A stretch of 64,000 nt of DNA from a virus. The notes beneath the pieces are model-generated. The model had not been told where the DNA came from and made no database searches. It worked only from the letters and a program-made list of their open reading frames with translations. Every line of letters starts with the position of its first letter. Position 1 is the stretch's first letter. The stretch covers positions 16,386-80,385 of IMG/VR virus record IMGVR_UViG_3300005541_000007, one strand, 5' to 3'. Positions 1-7,883 of the stretch are shown here, in pieces. Position numbers and translations under genes: made by a program.

Positions 1-741
1 GCTGCTTTATCTGGTCCGGTGCTTTCTACAAGTAAACTAACATTACAATCAGCAGCGCAAGAAATTGTAGCAGCAAGTTTAGGATTAGTTACCATACCAC
101 ACAATGATCCTCCGGGAGCTACAGATGCTATTCGTCTTGAATATTTCTTAAATTTTTCTACGGCATTATTAAGATTTACTCAAATATGTCAAGTGTTGCC
201 TAAAGGAACAATGATTGAACTTTGGAATGAGGCTACTTATAGTGAGGTTCAATCGGGTACCTACAATTTAACTTGGAATTCTGTAATTACGCTTTATGAA
301 AATGCATTGCAGTTAGTTGCAATTGCCAGACAATATGGATTACTGGTTGTAATGCCCGCACCATTAGATCAATCGCCAGAACAAACTTTATTAATGCAAC
401 AAAATAATGCTTTTCCTTGGGAGCAAATGGCGGCATTAAAAGCAGATTATTTAAGTTATCACATGTATGATATTTATGGTGGATTACCGTTTCGTACACG
501 TTTAAAGACTTGTACTGATACAGCAGAAGAACTGGGTATTCCATTAATAATTACAGAAACCAATTTTGGTCCTGATCCTTGGAAAATTATTCAAACAGAA
601 AAAGAATACAAAATACAAGGAATTGCACATTCTATTTATCAATATATAATGGACCCTCCTTCAACTTCTGATTTTAGTAACACTGTTGTTCAAATAGCAA
701 TACAGTCAGCTATAAATAATCCTATTACTACAATAAATTAA
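1..741 (+). CDS. Glycoside hydrolase-like TIM-barrel protein, 5' end outside the window
   Basis: The reading frame is open from base 1, so the gene begins upstream and only the last 246 residues are visible. The segment looks like the C-terminal half of a clan GH-A glycosidase barrel. It has a WNEAT motif (Glu at about visible residue 77, the usual acid/base position) and, about 109 residues later, a strand ending ITETNFG (Glu about 186, the usual nucleophile position). The SYHMYDIYG segment fits a barrel strand between them. It lies just before a repeat-rich fibre gene, so a virion-bound enzyme that cleaves host surface polysaccharide is likely. An internal GTG at 19 could be misread as the start. 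The fold is inferred from motifs only, and the substrate is unknown. Confidence 0.55.
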   Translation, partial: AALSGPVLSTSKLTLQSAAQEIVAASLGLVTIPHNDPPGATDAIRLEYFLNFSTALLRFTQICQVLPKGTMIELWNEATYSEVQSGTYNLTWNSVITLYENALQLVAIARQYGLLVVMPAPLDQSPEQTLLMQQNNAFPWEQMAALKADYLSYHMYDIYGGLPFRTRLKTCTDTAEELGIPLIITETNFGPDPWKIIQTEKEYKIQGIAHSIYQYIMDPPSTSDFSNTVVQIAIQSAINNPITTIN

Positions 742-742
742 G

Positions 743-748
743 TATACT
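743..748 (+). promoter_or_regulatory. -10 box (TATACT) set for a leaderless transcript
   Basis: TATACT ends six bases before the GTG at 755, which puts the expected transcription start at or next to the start codon. No ribosome binding site is present. This is one of nine sites in the window with the same geometry. Confidence 0.45.
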
Positions 749-754
749 ACATAG

Positions 755-2491
755 GTGCGTATTCCTTCAGCAGCACAAATAGTAATTACCGGTAATACTT
801 CAGGAACTAATCAATTAATTCCAGTTGAATTATTGACGATTGCCGGTGGACCCAATGTTACGCTTAATCAAAGCGGTAATTTAATATCTATTAGTGGTCC
901 TTCTGCTGGTGGTGCTGGAATTCTTAGTGTTTATAATGTAGGACAAACTACAGGACAATCCTCTAGTTCTACAATTAATGGTACTGCTGTTTCATTAGAT
1001 GGTGCTGGTGGTGTTTCTGTTGGTATGTCCGCTGGTTCTATTGTTATTTCTGGTGCTACTGGTGGCGGTGGCGGTGGAGCAATGTCTTGGTATGGTCTTG
1101 GTAATACTACTCAAAATAGTTCCACAACCTTATCCGCAAATTCAATTTCACTTGATGGACTGGGAATTATTTCTGTTGGTTATAGTAATGGATCAATTCA
1201 AATTAGTGCTACCACAGCACAAAGTAATCAAACTGAAGGAAATTATTTTGTAGGTAATACAACAGGGCAAAGTTCATCATCTACTATAGATGCACGTTCT
1301 GTTTCTGTTTCTGGTTTAGGCATTGTTAGTGCTGGAATGTCGGCAGGAATGATGGTTATTTCAGCTACTACAGCAGCACAATCTAATCAATCATTAGGTA
1401 TTTATAATAGTTCAAATACAACAGGGGCAACTACTTCATCAACCTATGACGCAAGAAGTTTATCATTTGTTGGTTATGGCGCAGCATCAGTAGGACAATC
1501 AAATGGATCAATACAAATATCTGTTAATGTGGGGGCACAATCAGCACAAACATTAGGTATTTACGCTAGTTCACAAACCACAGGGCAATCTTCTAGTTCT
1601 ACTATAGATGCACGATCTATGTCTATCGTAGGACAGGGAATTATAAGTGCTGGATTATCTGCTGGCGCTATTTTAATATCCGCTACTACTGCTGCACAAT
1701 CTAATCAAACAGAAGGAAATTATTTCTTAGGTAATACTACAGGACAATCATCTAGTTCTACTATAGATGCTAGAAGTGTATCAGTTTCAGCACTTGGTCC
1801 TATTAGTGCAGGTATGTCTGCTGGTGCGATGGTAATTTCTGCTCCATCTATTTACACAGCATCACAATATCATTGGCCCAATGATTTATTAGATGTAGGA
1901 AATTCCTATGCTTTTGGAAATATAGAAATAAATTATATACCTCTTCCTGTTTATGTATCTGGTACACAAGCATGTATTTATGCCTCATTATCTGCCGTAA
2001 GCACAACAGGAACATTATCATTTAATGCATTATTTAATGCTAGTATTATGATTTATACTAGAAATGCTTCAACCTTAAGCAGTGTATCTTCTGCCAGTCA
2101 ATCATTTTTAATTTCATGGCAAAATAATTCTACATCTTCTATGGGTGGAGCAAGAGAATTTTCCTTTCCTTTAAATATTAATGCTTCTCCTGGTGACTAT
2201 TGGGTTGGTATCGGAATAAATACTTCTACTACACGAGCAGTAAATCCTATAGGTGCTAATATTTTAGTTTCTACAATAGGAGCAGGAACTATTTCTGCAC
2301 AGTATAGAAATGCTTTAGCTGTTTCTGTTGGAACAGTCATTACTAGTACAAATCAAATTATACACGGTGTTGGAGAATACTCTGTTAGTACTGCTGCAAT
2401 TCCTACAGCAATATCAATGACACAAATTACTGCTACAACTGCTGTAGGTTCTGCTCCGGGTAATTTCCATATTGCTCTAAAGAATTGGTAA
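755..2491 (+). CDS. Repeat-rich tail fibre or receptor-binding protein
   Basis: This 578-residue, Gly/Ser/Thr-rich protein starts at GTG and follows a -10 box without a ribosome binding site. Residues from about 58 to 375 are six imperfect repeats of about 53 residues. They are built on NTTGQSSSSTIDARS, a G-rich turn, a SAG or SNG motif and a short hydrophobic strand ending in VIS or QIS. The unique C-terminal domain (about 380-578) is predicted beta-rich and is the likely tip. Such repeats are typical of trimeric beta-structured phage fibres. The neighbours are a glycosidase-like protein upstream and a glycosyltransferase downstream, so it may bind or be modified with glycans. Fibre identity is inferred from composition, repeats and position. 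Confidence 0.6.
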   Translation: MRIPSAAQIVITGNTSGTNQLIPVELLTIAGGPNVTLNQSGNLISISGPSAGGAGILSVYNVGQTTGQSSSSTINGTAVSLDGAGGVSVGMSAGSIVISGATGGGGGGAMSWYGLGNTTQNSSTTLSANSISLDGLGIISVGYSNGSIQISATTAQSNQTEGNYFVGNTTGQSSSSTIDARSVSVSGLGIVSAGMSAGMMVISATTAAQSNQSLGIYNSSNTTGATTSSTYDARSLSFVGYGAASVGQSNGSIQISVNVGAQSAQTLGIYASSQTTGQSSSSTIDARSMSIVGQGIISAGLSAGAILISATTAAQSNQTEGNYFLGNTTGQSSSSTIDARSVSVSALGPISAGMSAGAMVISAPSIYTASQYHWPNDLLDVGNSYAFGNIEINYIPLPVYVSGTQACIYASLSAVSTTGTLSFNALFNASIMIYTRNASTLSSVSSASQSFLISWQNNSTSSMGGAREFSFPLNINASPGDYWVGIGINTSTTRAVNPIGANILVSTIGAGTISAQYRNALAVSVGTVITSTNQIIHGVGEYSVSTAAIPTAISMTQITATTAVGSAPGNFHIALKNW

Positions 2492-2494
2492 TCA

Positions 2495-2524
2495 TTGACT
2501 TTTATAGTTAGTTTAAGGTATAGT
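2495..2524 (+). promoter_or_regulatory. Sigma70-type promoter with leaderless start
   Basis: TTGACT (2495-2500), an 18-base spacer and TATAGT (2519-2524) form a near-consensus promoter. The ATG of the glycosyltransferase follows seven bases after the -10 box, so the mRNA would begin at or beside the start codon. Confidence 0.7.
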
Positions 2525-2531
2525 AATTTAT

Positions 2532-3260
2532 ATGACCAAACCACAAATCTTAATGCCTAATGATTGTGGGATACATAATTCTAATCTAGAAAACTCAACT
2601 ATTAGATTAAATAAAACTAAACTTTATGATAATATTTCAACTATTATAGTTGTTCCTACTCGTGGTGGTCCTTCTTTAACGCCTAGATGGGTAACTTGTT
2701 TAAATAATCTAATGAAACCAATGAATCAACAAATTTTTGGTCCTATGTTTCTTAGTGGAATGGAGGTTGGTGTTGCTTATAATGAGGCAATTCAATCTAT
2801 TTTTAATAATCCTGTATTAAATACTTGTAAATATATGCTTACGTGGGAGGATGATGTTCTTCCTCCACCTGACGGATTATTAAAATTGTATGAAGGAATG
2901 GATAAATTTGATTGTATAGGCGCATTATATTGGACAAAAGGTGAAGAAGGACAACCTATGATTTATGGCGATATTAATGATCCTGTAGTAAATTTTAGAC
3001 CACAGTTACCACAATCAGAGTGTTTACAACGTACATATGGATTAGGTATGGGATTTAATTTATTTAAATTAGATATATTTAGAAAGTTAGAATATCCCTG
3101 GTTTGAAACCGTACAACGTTGGGATGCAAATACAGGTGCAGCACAGTGGACTCAAGATTTAAGTTTCTTTCATAAAGCAGGAAGAGAAGGATTTAAATTT
3201 GCTTGTAATACTAAAGTTCGTGCGGGACATTTTTCCCATGAAACGGATATAGTTTGGTGA
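2532..3260 (+). CDS. Glycosyltransferase, GT-A type (paralog 1)
   Basis: This 242-residue protein has the features of a family 2-like, GT-A fold glycosyltransferase. It has an N-terminal strand with TIIVVPTRGG, then WEDDVLPPPDGLLKLYEGM with the acidic EDD motif (about residues 106-108) that normally binds the metal and sugar nucleotide. A later Trp/His-rich acceptor region (QWTQDLSFFHKAG) follows. It is clearly paralogous to the gene at 4869-5636, including the MKPMNQ, GPMF and YPWFET segments. It is flanked by a fibre gene and a methyltransferase. The acceptor is unknown: virion protein, host surface glycan or DNA base are all possible. It is the first gene after a promoter with leaderless geometry. 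Confidence 0.75.
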   Translation: MTKPQILMPNDCGIHNSNLENSTIRLNKTKLYDNISTIIVVPTRGGPSLTPRWVTCLNNLMKPMNQQIFGPMFLSGMEVGVAYNEAIQSIFNNPVLNTCKYMLTWEDDVLPPPDGLLKLYEGMDKFDCIGALYWTKGEEGQPMIYGDINDPVVNFRPQLPQSECLQRTYGLGMGFNLFKLDIFRKLEYPWFETVQRWDANTGAAQWTQDLSFFHKAGREGFKFACNTKVRAGHFSHETDIVW

Positions 3261-3263
3261 TAT

Positions 3264-3827
3264 ATGGAAAAAAAGATTAAAAAGAAAATTGAAAAAATTA
3301 AAGAACCTCTTCGTGTTAAACTTGGATGCGGCCAAAATAAGGTTGAGGGATTTAAAGGACTTGATATTTGTGATGGAATCGGTGCTGATTGGGTGCATGA
3401 TTTAACAGTATATCCTTGGCCTTTTGAGGATGATTCTGTGGATGAATATTTAGCCGCACATGTATTTGAACATATTCCTGCTTTGCATAGGGGTAAGTTC
3501 ATGGATGAAGTGTGGCGTACACTTAAAATGGGTGCTTCTATTAGAGTAATTACACCGGGGCATATGTGTGATAGAGCATGGCAAGATTACTCTCATATTA
3601 TGCCGCCTATAGTTCCAAGTTCTTATAATTACTTTATGAGAGATTATAGAGAATTTAATAAACTTACACATGGAGTATATGATTTAAAGTGTAATTTCAG
3701 TGTAAGTATTAATGGTGTGGTAGACGGTACATGGATTAATCGTTCTGAAGATGCCAAGCAATTTGCTTCTAGACATTATTGGAATGTTATTAATGATTAT
3801 GATGTAACTATGATCAAAATTCCTTAG
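3264..3827 (+). CDS. SAM-dependent methyltransferase, small class I (paralog 1)
   Basis: This 187-residue protein resembles the short methyltransferases often linked to glycan loci. Motif I is VKLGCGQNKVEGFKGLDI, followed by PWPFEDDSVDEYLAAHVFEHI and an EVWRTLKMGA segment, the usual post-motif order of Methyltransf_11 proteins. The C-terminal part has the YDLKCNF block shared with the paralog at 9220-9753. It starts three bases after the glycosyltransferase, so the two are co-translated, and its substrate may be the sugar that enzyme transfers. The fold is confident; the substrate is not known. Two relatives lie on the opposite strand at 7334-7882 and 9220-9753. Confidence 0.7.
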   Translation: MEKKIKKKIEKIKEPLRVKLGCGQNKVEGFKGLDICDGIGADWVHDLTVYPWPFEDDSVDEYLAAHVFEHIPALHRGKFMDEVWRTLKMGASIRVITPGHMCDRAWQDYSHIMPPIVPSSYNYFMRDYREFNKLTHGVYDLKCNFSVSINGVVDGTWINRSEDAKQFASRHYWNVINDYDVTMIKIP

Positions 3828-3846
3828 ATTTATATTCAAAATAGGG

Positions 3847-3852
3847 TACAAT
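3847..3852 (+). promoter_or_regulatory. -10-like box TACAAT before the ATPase gene
   Basis: GGG TACAAT lies 11 bases before the ATG at 3864. No good -35 or Shine-Dalgarno sequence is visible. The match to the other short-leader promoters is weaker because the spacing is longer. Confidence 0.3.
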
Positions 3853-3863
3853 ATGGCTACAAT

Positions 3864-4865
3864 ATGGACGAATATAGTAGCCTCGTCAACCTTCTTACTT
3901 TTGAATTTAAAGCATGGGTAAATTCTTATAATCTTGAAAACTTAATAGAAATAATTGTAGATTATAATCGTCCTTTAGAGTTAAGATTTACAGATAGAAT
4001 TATTCGTTCTACATTACTTGTAACCTATGCAGATATTGACTATATTCTACAATCTTCTAATTTAAGTCAATTTAGTTCTGATAATCGTGCAGGATTAAAA
4101 AATACCTTACATAGAATTTCTGTATTAAGAAATAAAAATAATAGAATTATAGGACTAACTATGCGTATCGGACGTAATATTACGTCAACTGTACCTCTAA
4201 TTGCAGATTTATTAGATGATAATAAATCTATATTATTTATTGGAAAACCGGGTACCGGAAAAACCTCATTTGTAAGACAAGCAGCATGTTACTTATCAGA
4301 TTTTTCTGAAAAACGTGTAATTATTGTAGATACTTCATGTGAAATTGCGGGAGATAATGATTATCCACACGAATCTGTGGGTTCTGCTAGAAGATTGATG
4401 GTCAAAGATCGTGAACATCAAGAGCAATATTTACTTGAAGCAGTTCAAAATCATTATCCTGAATACATTATTGTAGATGAAATTTCTACTAGAAAGGAAG
4501 CCGATAGTATTTGTTCTATTGCAGAACGCGGTGTAAAAGTTATTGGAACTGTACATGGTAGTGATTTTATTGGTGTTTTAAACAATTATAAGATTAATAG
4601 TATCTTAGGTTCTGTAGAAAAAGTTGTAATTACAGATGAAAATGCTAAGAAAAATGATGGAGTAAAAATTAAAACTGAGCGTAGATCAATACCGCCTTTT
4701 GAAATTGTAGTTGAACTTCTAGCATTTGATAAAATAAAAATCTACTACAATACACAAGAAACTATAGATACTTATCTTACAGAAAAAAGTATCTCATATG
4801 AACTACGTACACTAAAAGATGGTGAAATGTATTGCAAATTTATCTCGGGTGAGGTATTATCTTAG
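3864..4865 (+). CDS. Ycf45/SpoIIIAA-like AAA+ ATPase
   Basis: This 333-residue protein matches the plastid/cyanobacterial Ycf45 and SpoIIIAA ATPase family. Walker A is GKPGTGKT (127-134), followed by RVIIVDTSCEIAGDNDYPHE and then GSARRLMV. Walker B is YIIVDEIS (201-208), followed by AERGVKVIGTVHGSDF. The C-terminal segment (RRSIPPFEIVVE) also fits the family. The nucleic acid-binding R3H domain found in many cellular Ycf45 proteins is not visible. The gene sits between the methyltransferase and the second glycosyltransferase, four bases ahead of the latter. The family is an unusual passenger in a phage structural/glycan region and its job here is unknown. I am confident of the family, not of the function. 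Confidence 0.75.
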   Translation: MDEYSSLVNLLTFEFKAWVNSYNLENLIEIIVDYNRPLELRFTDRIIRSTLLVTYADIDYILQSSNLSQFSSDNRAGLKNTLHRISVLRNKNNRIIGLTMRIGRNITSTVPLIADLLDDNKSILFIGKPGTGKTSFVRQAACYLSDFSEKRVIIVDTSCEIAGDNDYPHESVGSARRLMVKDREHQEQYLLEAVQNHYPEYIIVDEISTRKEADSICSIAERGVKVIGTVHGSDFIGVLNNYKINSILGSVEKVVITDENAKKNDGVKIKTERRSIPPFEIVVELLAFDKIKIYYNTQETIDTYLTEKSISYELRTLKDGEMYCKFISGEVLS

Positions 4866-4868
4866 GTA

Positions 4869-5636
4869 ATGTCAGCAGAAATTTTCATGTCTCATTATGA
4901 TAATGAGGGATATTTTAATCATGGACTAAGAGAACCTACAAATCTTAATGTATTTCAAACCACTAAAGAGTACCGTGATTTATCTACTATTATTGTAACT
5001 CCTACTAGAAAAGGAAATTCCATATCTTCTAGGTGGATGGGATGTTATCTTGATTTGATGAAACCAATGAATCAAAAGGTTTTTGGTCCTATGTTTATAG
5101 TCGGTATGGAAGTAGGAGAGGCTTATAATGAGGCTATTAAGCGTATCCTTAACCATGATATTCTAAAAAATGTTACTTATTTAGTCACTTTAGAAGATGA
5201 TGTTCTTCCTCCACCAGACGGATTATTAAAGTTATATGAAGATGTTCAACACTATGATGTAGTTGGAGGACTCTATTATTCTAAGGGGGATTTTGGTTGG
5301 CCTATGATTTATGGTGATGTATCACAAAAAGAAATAGGTTGGGCACCACAAGAACCAAAAAGTTTTAAAGAGGGGGAAAATACATTACAAGAGTGTTATG
5401 GATTAGGTATGGGATTTAATATCTATAAAATGGATATATTTAAAAAAATGGAATATCCTTGGTTTGAAACATTGCAACATTTTGATAAAGATTTAGGCGT
5501 GCAAGGTATGACCCAGGACCTCCACGCCTTTCAGCAAATGTACAAGGCAGGTTATAGGTTTGCATGTGATGTGTCATTAAAGTGCGGACATTTTGATGCG
5601 AATGGTGGAGACAGCGGTTTAGGGTTTACCTGGTAA
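4869..5636 (+). CDS. Glycosyltransferase, GT-A type (paralog 2)
   Basis: This 255-residue paralog of the gene at 2532-3260 has the same domain order: TIIVTPTRKGN, MKPMNQKVFGPMF, the acidic LEDDVLPPPDGLL motif (EDD at 109-111), GGLYYSKGD, and YPWFETLQHFD followed by a Gln/His-rich end. Conservation of EDD in both copies suggests that both are active. The two enzymes may add successive sugars or differ in acceptor. The start codon is three bases after the stop of the ATPase gene, so translation is coupled. A promoter for the next gene begins just after its stop. Confidence 0.75.
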   Translation: MSAEIFMSHYDNEGYFNHGLREPTNLNVFQTTKEYRDLSTIIVTPTRKGNSISSRWMGCYLDLMKPMNQKVFGPMFIVGMEVGEAYNEAIKRILNHDILKNVTYLVTLEDDVLPPPDGLLKLYEDVQHYDVVGGLYYSKGDFGWPMIYGDVSQKEIGWAPQEPKSFKEGENTLQECYGLGMGFNIYKMDIFKKMEYPWFETLQHFDKDLGVQGMTQDLHAFQQMYKAGYRFACDVSLKCGHFDANGGDSGLGFTW

Positions 5637-5652
5637 ATATCATTTAAAAACT

Positions 5653-5681
5653 TTTTTTATAGTATTAAAACAGGGTATCAT
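5653..5681 (+). promoter_or_regulatory. Late-type promoter: T-tract -35 and TATCAT -10
   Basis: AAAAAC followed by a T-tract stands in the -35 position (5653-5658), then a 17-base spacer ending in GGG and TATCAT (5676-5681). The same arrangement precedes the major capsid gene at 21331-21359, suggesting that the two strongly expressed virion genes share regulation. Confidence 0.5.
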
Positions 5682-5731
5682 ATTAAACATCATGACTATG
5701 ATTACAATTTCTACTCTGGAGACTAAATAAT

Positions 5732-6190
5732 ATGCAGGCCCTTTTGAGTACCGCTTACACTGCTGGTCCCGGTACAACTGCTGTTAATACAGCTACCGTA
5801 AACCTTCTAAACGTCCCTAATGGATATATTGCTGGTGTTGATCCACGTCCTGTGGCTATCTTCACTCGTGGGCATATTCTTCTAAATATTCCTACTGTTC
5901 TACAGGCTTCACAAACTGTTGCTCTTGCTATCATCGGTATTGATGCTTATGGTGCTACTTACAACTATGGTGGTACTTTCTCAACCCAATCCGCTGCTGG
6001 ACAATATCTTTATGTGTTTAATGAACAGGCACTAACAACCGCTTCTGGTGGTGCTATTCCTGCTTCTGGTATTCGACAAATGCCGCTTCCTGAACAATTC
6101 CAGGTTCAACTACAGTTTGCTAACTCAACTGGTTCTGCTGCTGGTATTTCTGTTTCTCTACTCAATAACCTTTCTTACATCGCTGAATAA
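5732..6190 (+). CDS. Small virion protein, possibly decoration or fibre protein
   Basis: This 152-residue protein is rich in Ala, Gly, Thr and Gln with no charged clusters, as is usual for beta-structured virion proteins. I do not recognise a family. It has its own promoter, a leader of about 45 bases, a GGAG ribosome binding site before the ATG, and a rho-independent terminator right after the stop. It is therefore a single-gene transcript, as expected for an abundant product such as a capsid decoration protein. The codons look more GC-rich at third positions than those of its neighbours (many C-ending codons), which also fits high expression. The role is inferred. Confidence 0.55.
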   Translation: MQALLSTAYTAGPGTTAVNTATVNLLNVPNGYIAGVDPRPVAIFTRGHILLNIPTVLQASQTVALAIIGIDAYGATYNYGGTFSTQSAAGQYLYVFNEQALTTASGGAIPASGIRQMPLPEQFQVQLQFANSTGSAAGISVSLLNNLSYIAE

Positions 6191-6213
6191 GTTCTGAGAT
6201 TGAGTCATAGTCT

Positions 6214-6254
6214 AAAATCCTTTTCTGCGAATGTGGGAAAGGATTTTTTATATT
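6214..6254 (+). terminator. Rho-independent terminator
   Basis: A perfect 10-bp stem (AAAATCCTTT with AAAGGATTTT), a 14-base loop and a following T-rich tract lie just downstream of the 5732-6190 gene. Confidence 0.85.
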
Positions 6255-6271
6255 TTACTTTTATAAAAAGG

Positions 6272-6279
6272 TATATTAT
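6272..6279 (+). promoter_or_regulatory. -10 box (TATATT/TATTAT) with leaderless geometry
   Basis: GG TATATT (6272-6277), with an overlapping TATTAT to 6279, ends five to seven bases before the GTG at 6285. No ribosome binding site is seen. Confidence 0.45.
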
Positions 6280-6284
6280 CAATA

Positions 6285-6809
6285 GTGCCTAATCTTATTA
6301 CAGCTTCACCAATATTGTTTGATTATATGCCATCTGGTACGGCTGTTTCTAATACATTACTAGAATCTAGTTTAGGTGTTAATTTTACAATTCCACTTAG
6401 ATTTTTCTATACTGGTAGATGTTTTAAATATGTACTTAGAGGAATGGGTAGTTCTATTTCTGGTGTTCCGGGGCAATTAACACTAAATACTTATTTAAAT
6501 AGTACACTTTTATGTACTACAGGTCCACTTAATTTAACTTCTGGTGCTACTAATTATGGATTTGAATATATTATTGATGGCATTTGTATTACAGGACATA
6601 TAGGAAGTACATCAGGAAATGAACCAAATTCACAAGGACCCGTTATTCAAGCAGACTGTAGTATAGGCGGTTTGCAAATTCCAGGTACAACTACAGTACA
6701 ACCTGCTATTGCTGATCCTTATATTTTAAAGACTACAGCAATATTTACAGTTGCTAATGCAGGTAATTCTGTACAGGCACGTCAAGCATCCATTATGGGA
6801 ATGGGATAA
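6285..6809 (+). CDS. Virion-type protein of unknown function (174 residues, copy A)
   Basis: The protein starts at GTG with no ribosome binding site, and a -10 box sits right upstream. It has 174 residues, is low in charge and rich in Thr, Ser and Gly. Predicted beta strands alternate with turns, as in jelly-roll virion proteins. The next gene also encodes 174 residues and ends similarly (AGNSVQARQ here, AGNSAQVDQ there), so the two are probably diverged copies of one fold. I do not recognise a named family. Tail-tip or capsid-surface placement is inferred from the neighbours. Confidence 0.5.
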   Translation: MPNLITASPILFDYMPSGTAVSNTLLESSLGVNFTIPLRFFYTGRCFKYVLRGMGSSISGVPGQLTLNTYLNSTLLCTTGPLNLTSGATNYGFEYIIDGICITGHIGSTSGNEPNSQGPVIQADCSIGGLQIPGTTTVQPAIADPYILKTTAIFTVANAGNSVQARQASIMGMG

Positions 6810-6812
6810 TTT

Positions 6813-7337
6813 ATGAATTCACCACTATTTTTTAGCACAACTGATCAAACTTTTTATGATGTAACCGCTGCTGGGGTTGTGACTGCAACTGCTTCAGAAA
6901 CACAGGCGGCGGGTTGTGTACTTCCTGCTAATACTTTTTCTGTAGCAGGAAGAAATATTAGGATTCGTTATCAAGGTATTCAAACTGCTGTTAATGGAAC
7001 TGATACTCTTACTGTAAAAGTTCGGTTTGGTGCTGCCTCTTTAAGTGGTACAGTTATTGTTAATGGCGCGGCTACTACTGGTGCTGTAAATAATGTATTT
7101 AGTGGTGATGTATTAATTACTGCTCGTGCTGCTGCTGGTGCTGCTGTGGCCTGTGTAGCTGATGCTACCTACAGCGAACTTGCTTTAATTGCCTCTTCTG
7201 CATTTAAGAAAGCTAGAATGGCATCGACTAATTTTGCTACTAATGCACCATTAGTTATTGAAGTTACTCTACAATTTCAATCTGCTTCGGCAGGTAATTC
7301 TGCTCAAGTAGATCAATTTTCTGTAGAGTTTCTTTAG
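6813..7337 (+). CDS. Virion-type protein of unknown function (174 residues, copy B)
   Basis: This 174-residue Ala/Thr-rich protein begins three bases after the preceding stop and is co-translated with it. It shares length, composition and the C-terminal AGNSxQ motif with its neighbour. Its last four bases overlap the stop of the convergent methyltransferase gene on the other strand. No catalytic motif, signal peptide or membrane segment is visible. A structural role such as fibre tip or decoration is likely but not shown. Confidence 0.5.
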   Translation: MNSPLFFSTTDQTFYDVTAAGVVTATASETQAAGCVLPANTFSVAGRNIRIRYQGIQTAVNGTDTLTVKVRFGAASLSGTVIVNGAATTGAVNNVFSGDVLITARAAAGAAVACVADATYSELALIASSAFKKARMASTNFATNAPLVIEVTLQFQSASAGNSAQVDQFSVEFL

Positions 7338-7882
7338 TCATGTTGTTCATCGTACACTGGCGGCAACTTCTCTAATATAACTACAAGGTTATCTACCGAG
7401 TTAAGATAGTGTTCTGTACGCATTTTAATAACATCTTCGGTACGATTCTTAGTTTTACTATCATCATTAAATGTACCTTCTAACTTTGTAATGGCAAAAT
7501 TAGATTGCATTTGATAGTCTTTTCCTGTAAAATCATTAATCTTACGCCATGTAGCATTATACATATTATATGAATTAGGTGTAATTGGAGGCCACTGAAT
7601 CATTGGGTCTACGTATGAAATCTCATTACTCCAATAAGGGGTAATAATAGTTGCTGTACCGCCTAATTTAAGTACACGATAAATTTCATCAAAAAATATA
7701 AATCTATCATATGAATGTACATAGTGTAAGTAGTTTGCACATAGAATTTCATCTACACTTTCACAATCAAAATCCCACGGGTAGTATTCAACTTCTTCTG
7801 TGGATAGGTTGAAATATCCTTCTACATTTGTAGAATCTTTAGTGCCGACATTTAACTTAACTTTATTATATTCTTGTTCCAT
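7334..7882 (-). CDS. Methyltransferase-like protein with degenerate SAM motif (paralog 2)
   Basis: This 182-residue protein aligns along its length with the methyltransferases at 3264 and 9220. It keeps the YPWDFDCESVDEILCAN core, the DEIYRVLKLGG segment and the C-terminal pattern. Motif I reads LNVGTKDSTNVEGYFNL instead of LGCGxNKxEGFxGLD, so one of the key glycines and the SAM-ribose acidic residue are missing. The protein may bind a ligand without catalysis or serve as a partner of an active paralog. It is two bases downstream of the dNMP kinase gene on the same strand. Confidence 0.6.
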   Translation of the reverse strand: MEQEYNKVKLNVGTKDSTNVEGYFNLSTEEVEYYPWDFDCESVDEILCANYLHYVHSYDRFIFFDEIYRVLKLGGTATIITPYWSNEISYVDPMIQWPPITPNSYNMYNATWRKINDFTGKDYQMQSNFAITKLEGTFNDDSKTKNRTEDVIKMRTEHYLNSVDNLVVILEKLPPVYDEQHD

Positions 7883-7883
7883 A

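Noticed and set aside
287-544. Open frame of 85 codons on the - strand
   Set aside because: It lies opposite the glycosidase-like gene, has no ribosome binding site or promoter, and its composition is that of antisense coding DNA.
3159-3502. Two overlapping - strand frames
   Set aside because: They are antisense to the glycosyltransferase and methyltransferase genes, which have clear motifs and coupling.
3864-4865. Type IV pilus/secretion ATPase (PilT or VirB11) or terminase ATPase
   Set aside because: The VDTSxEIAGDxD and GTxHG segments are specific for the Ycf45/SpoIIIAA group, and no nuclease domain is present.
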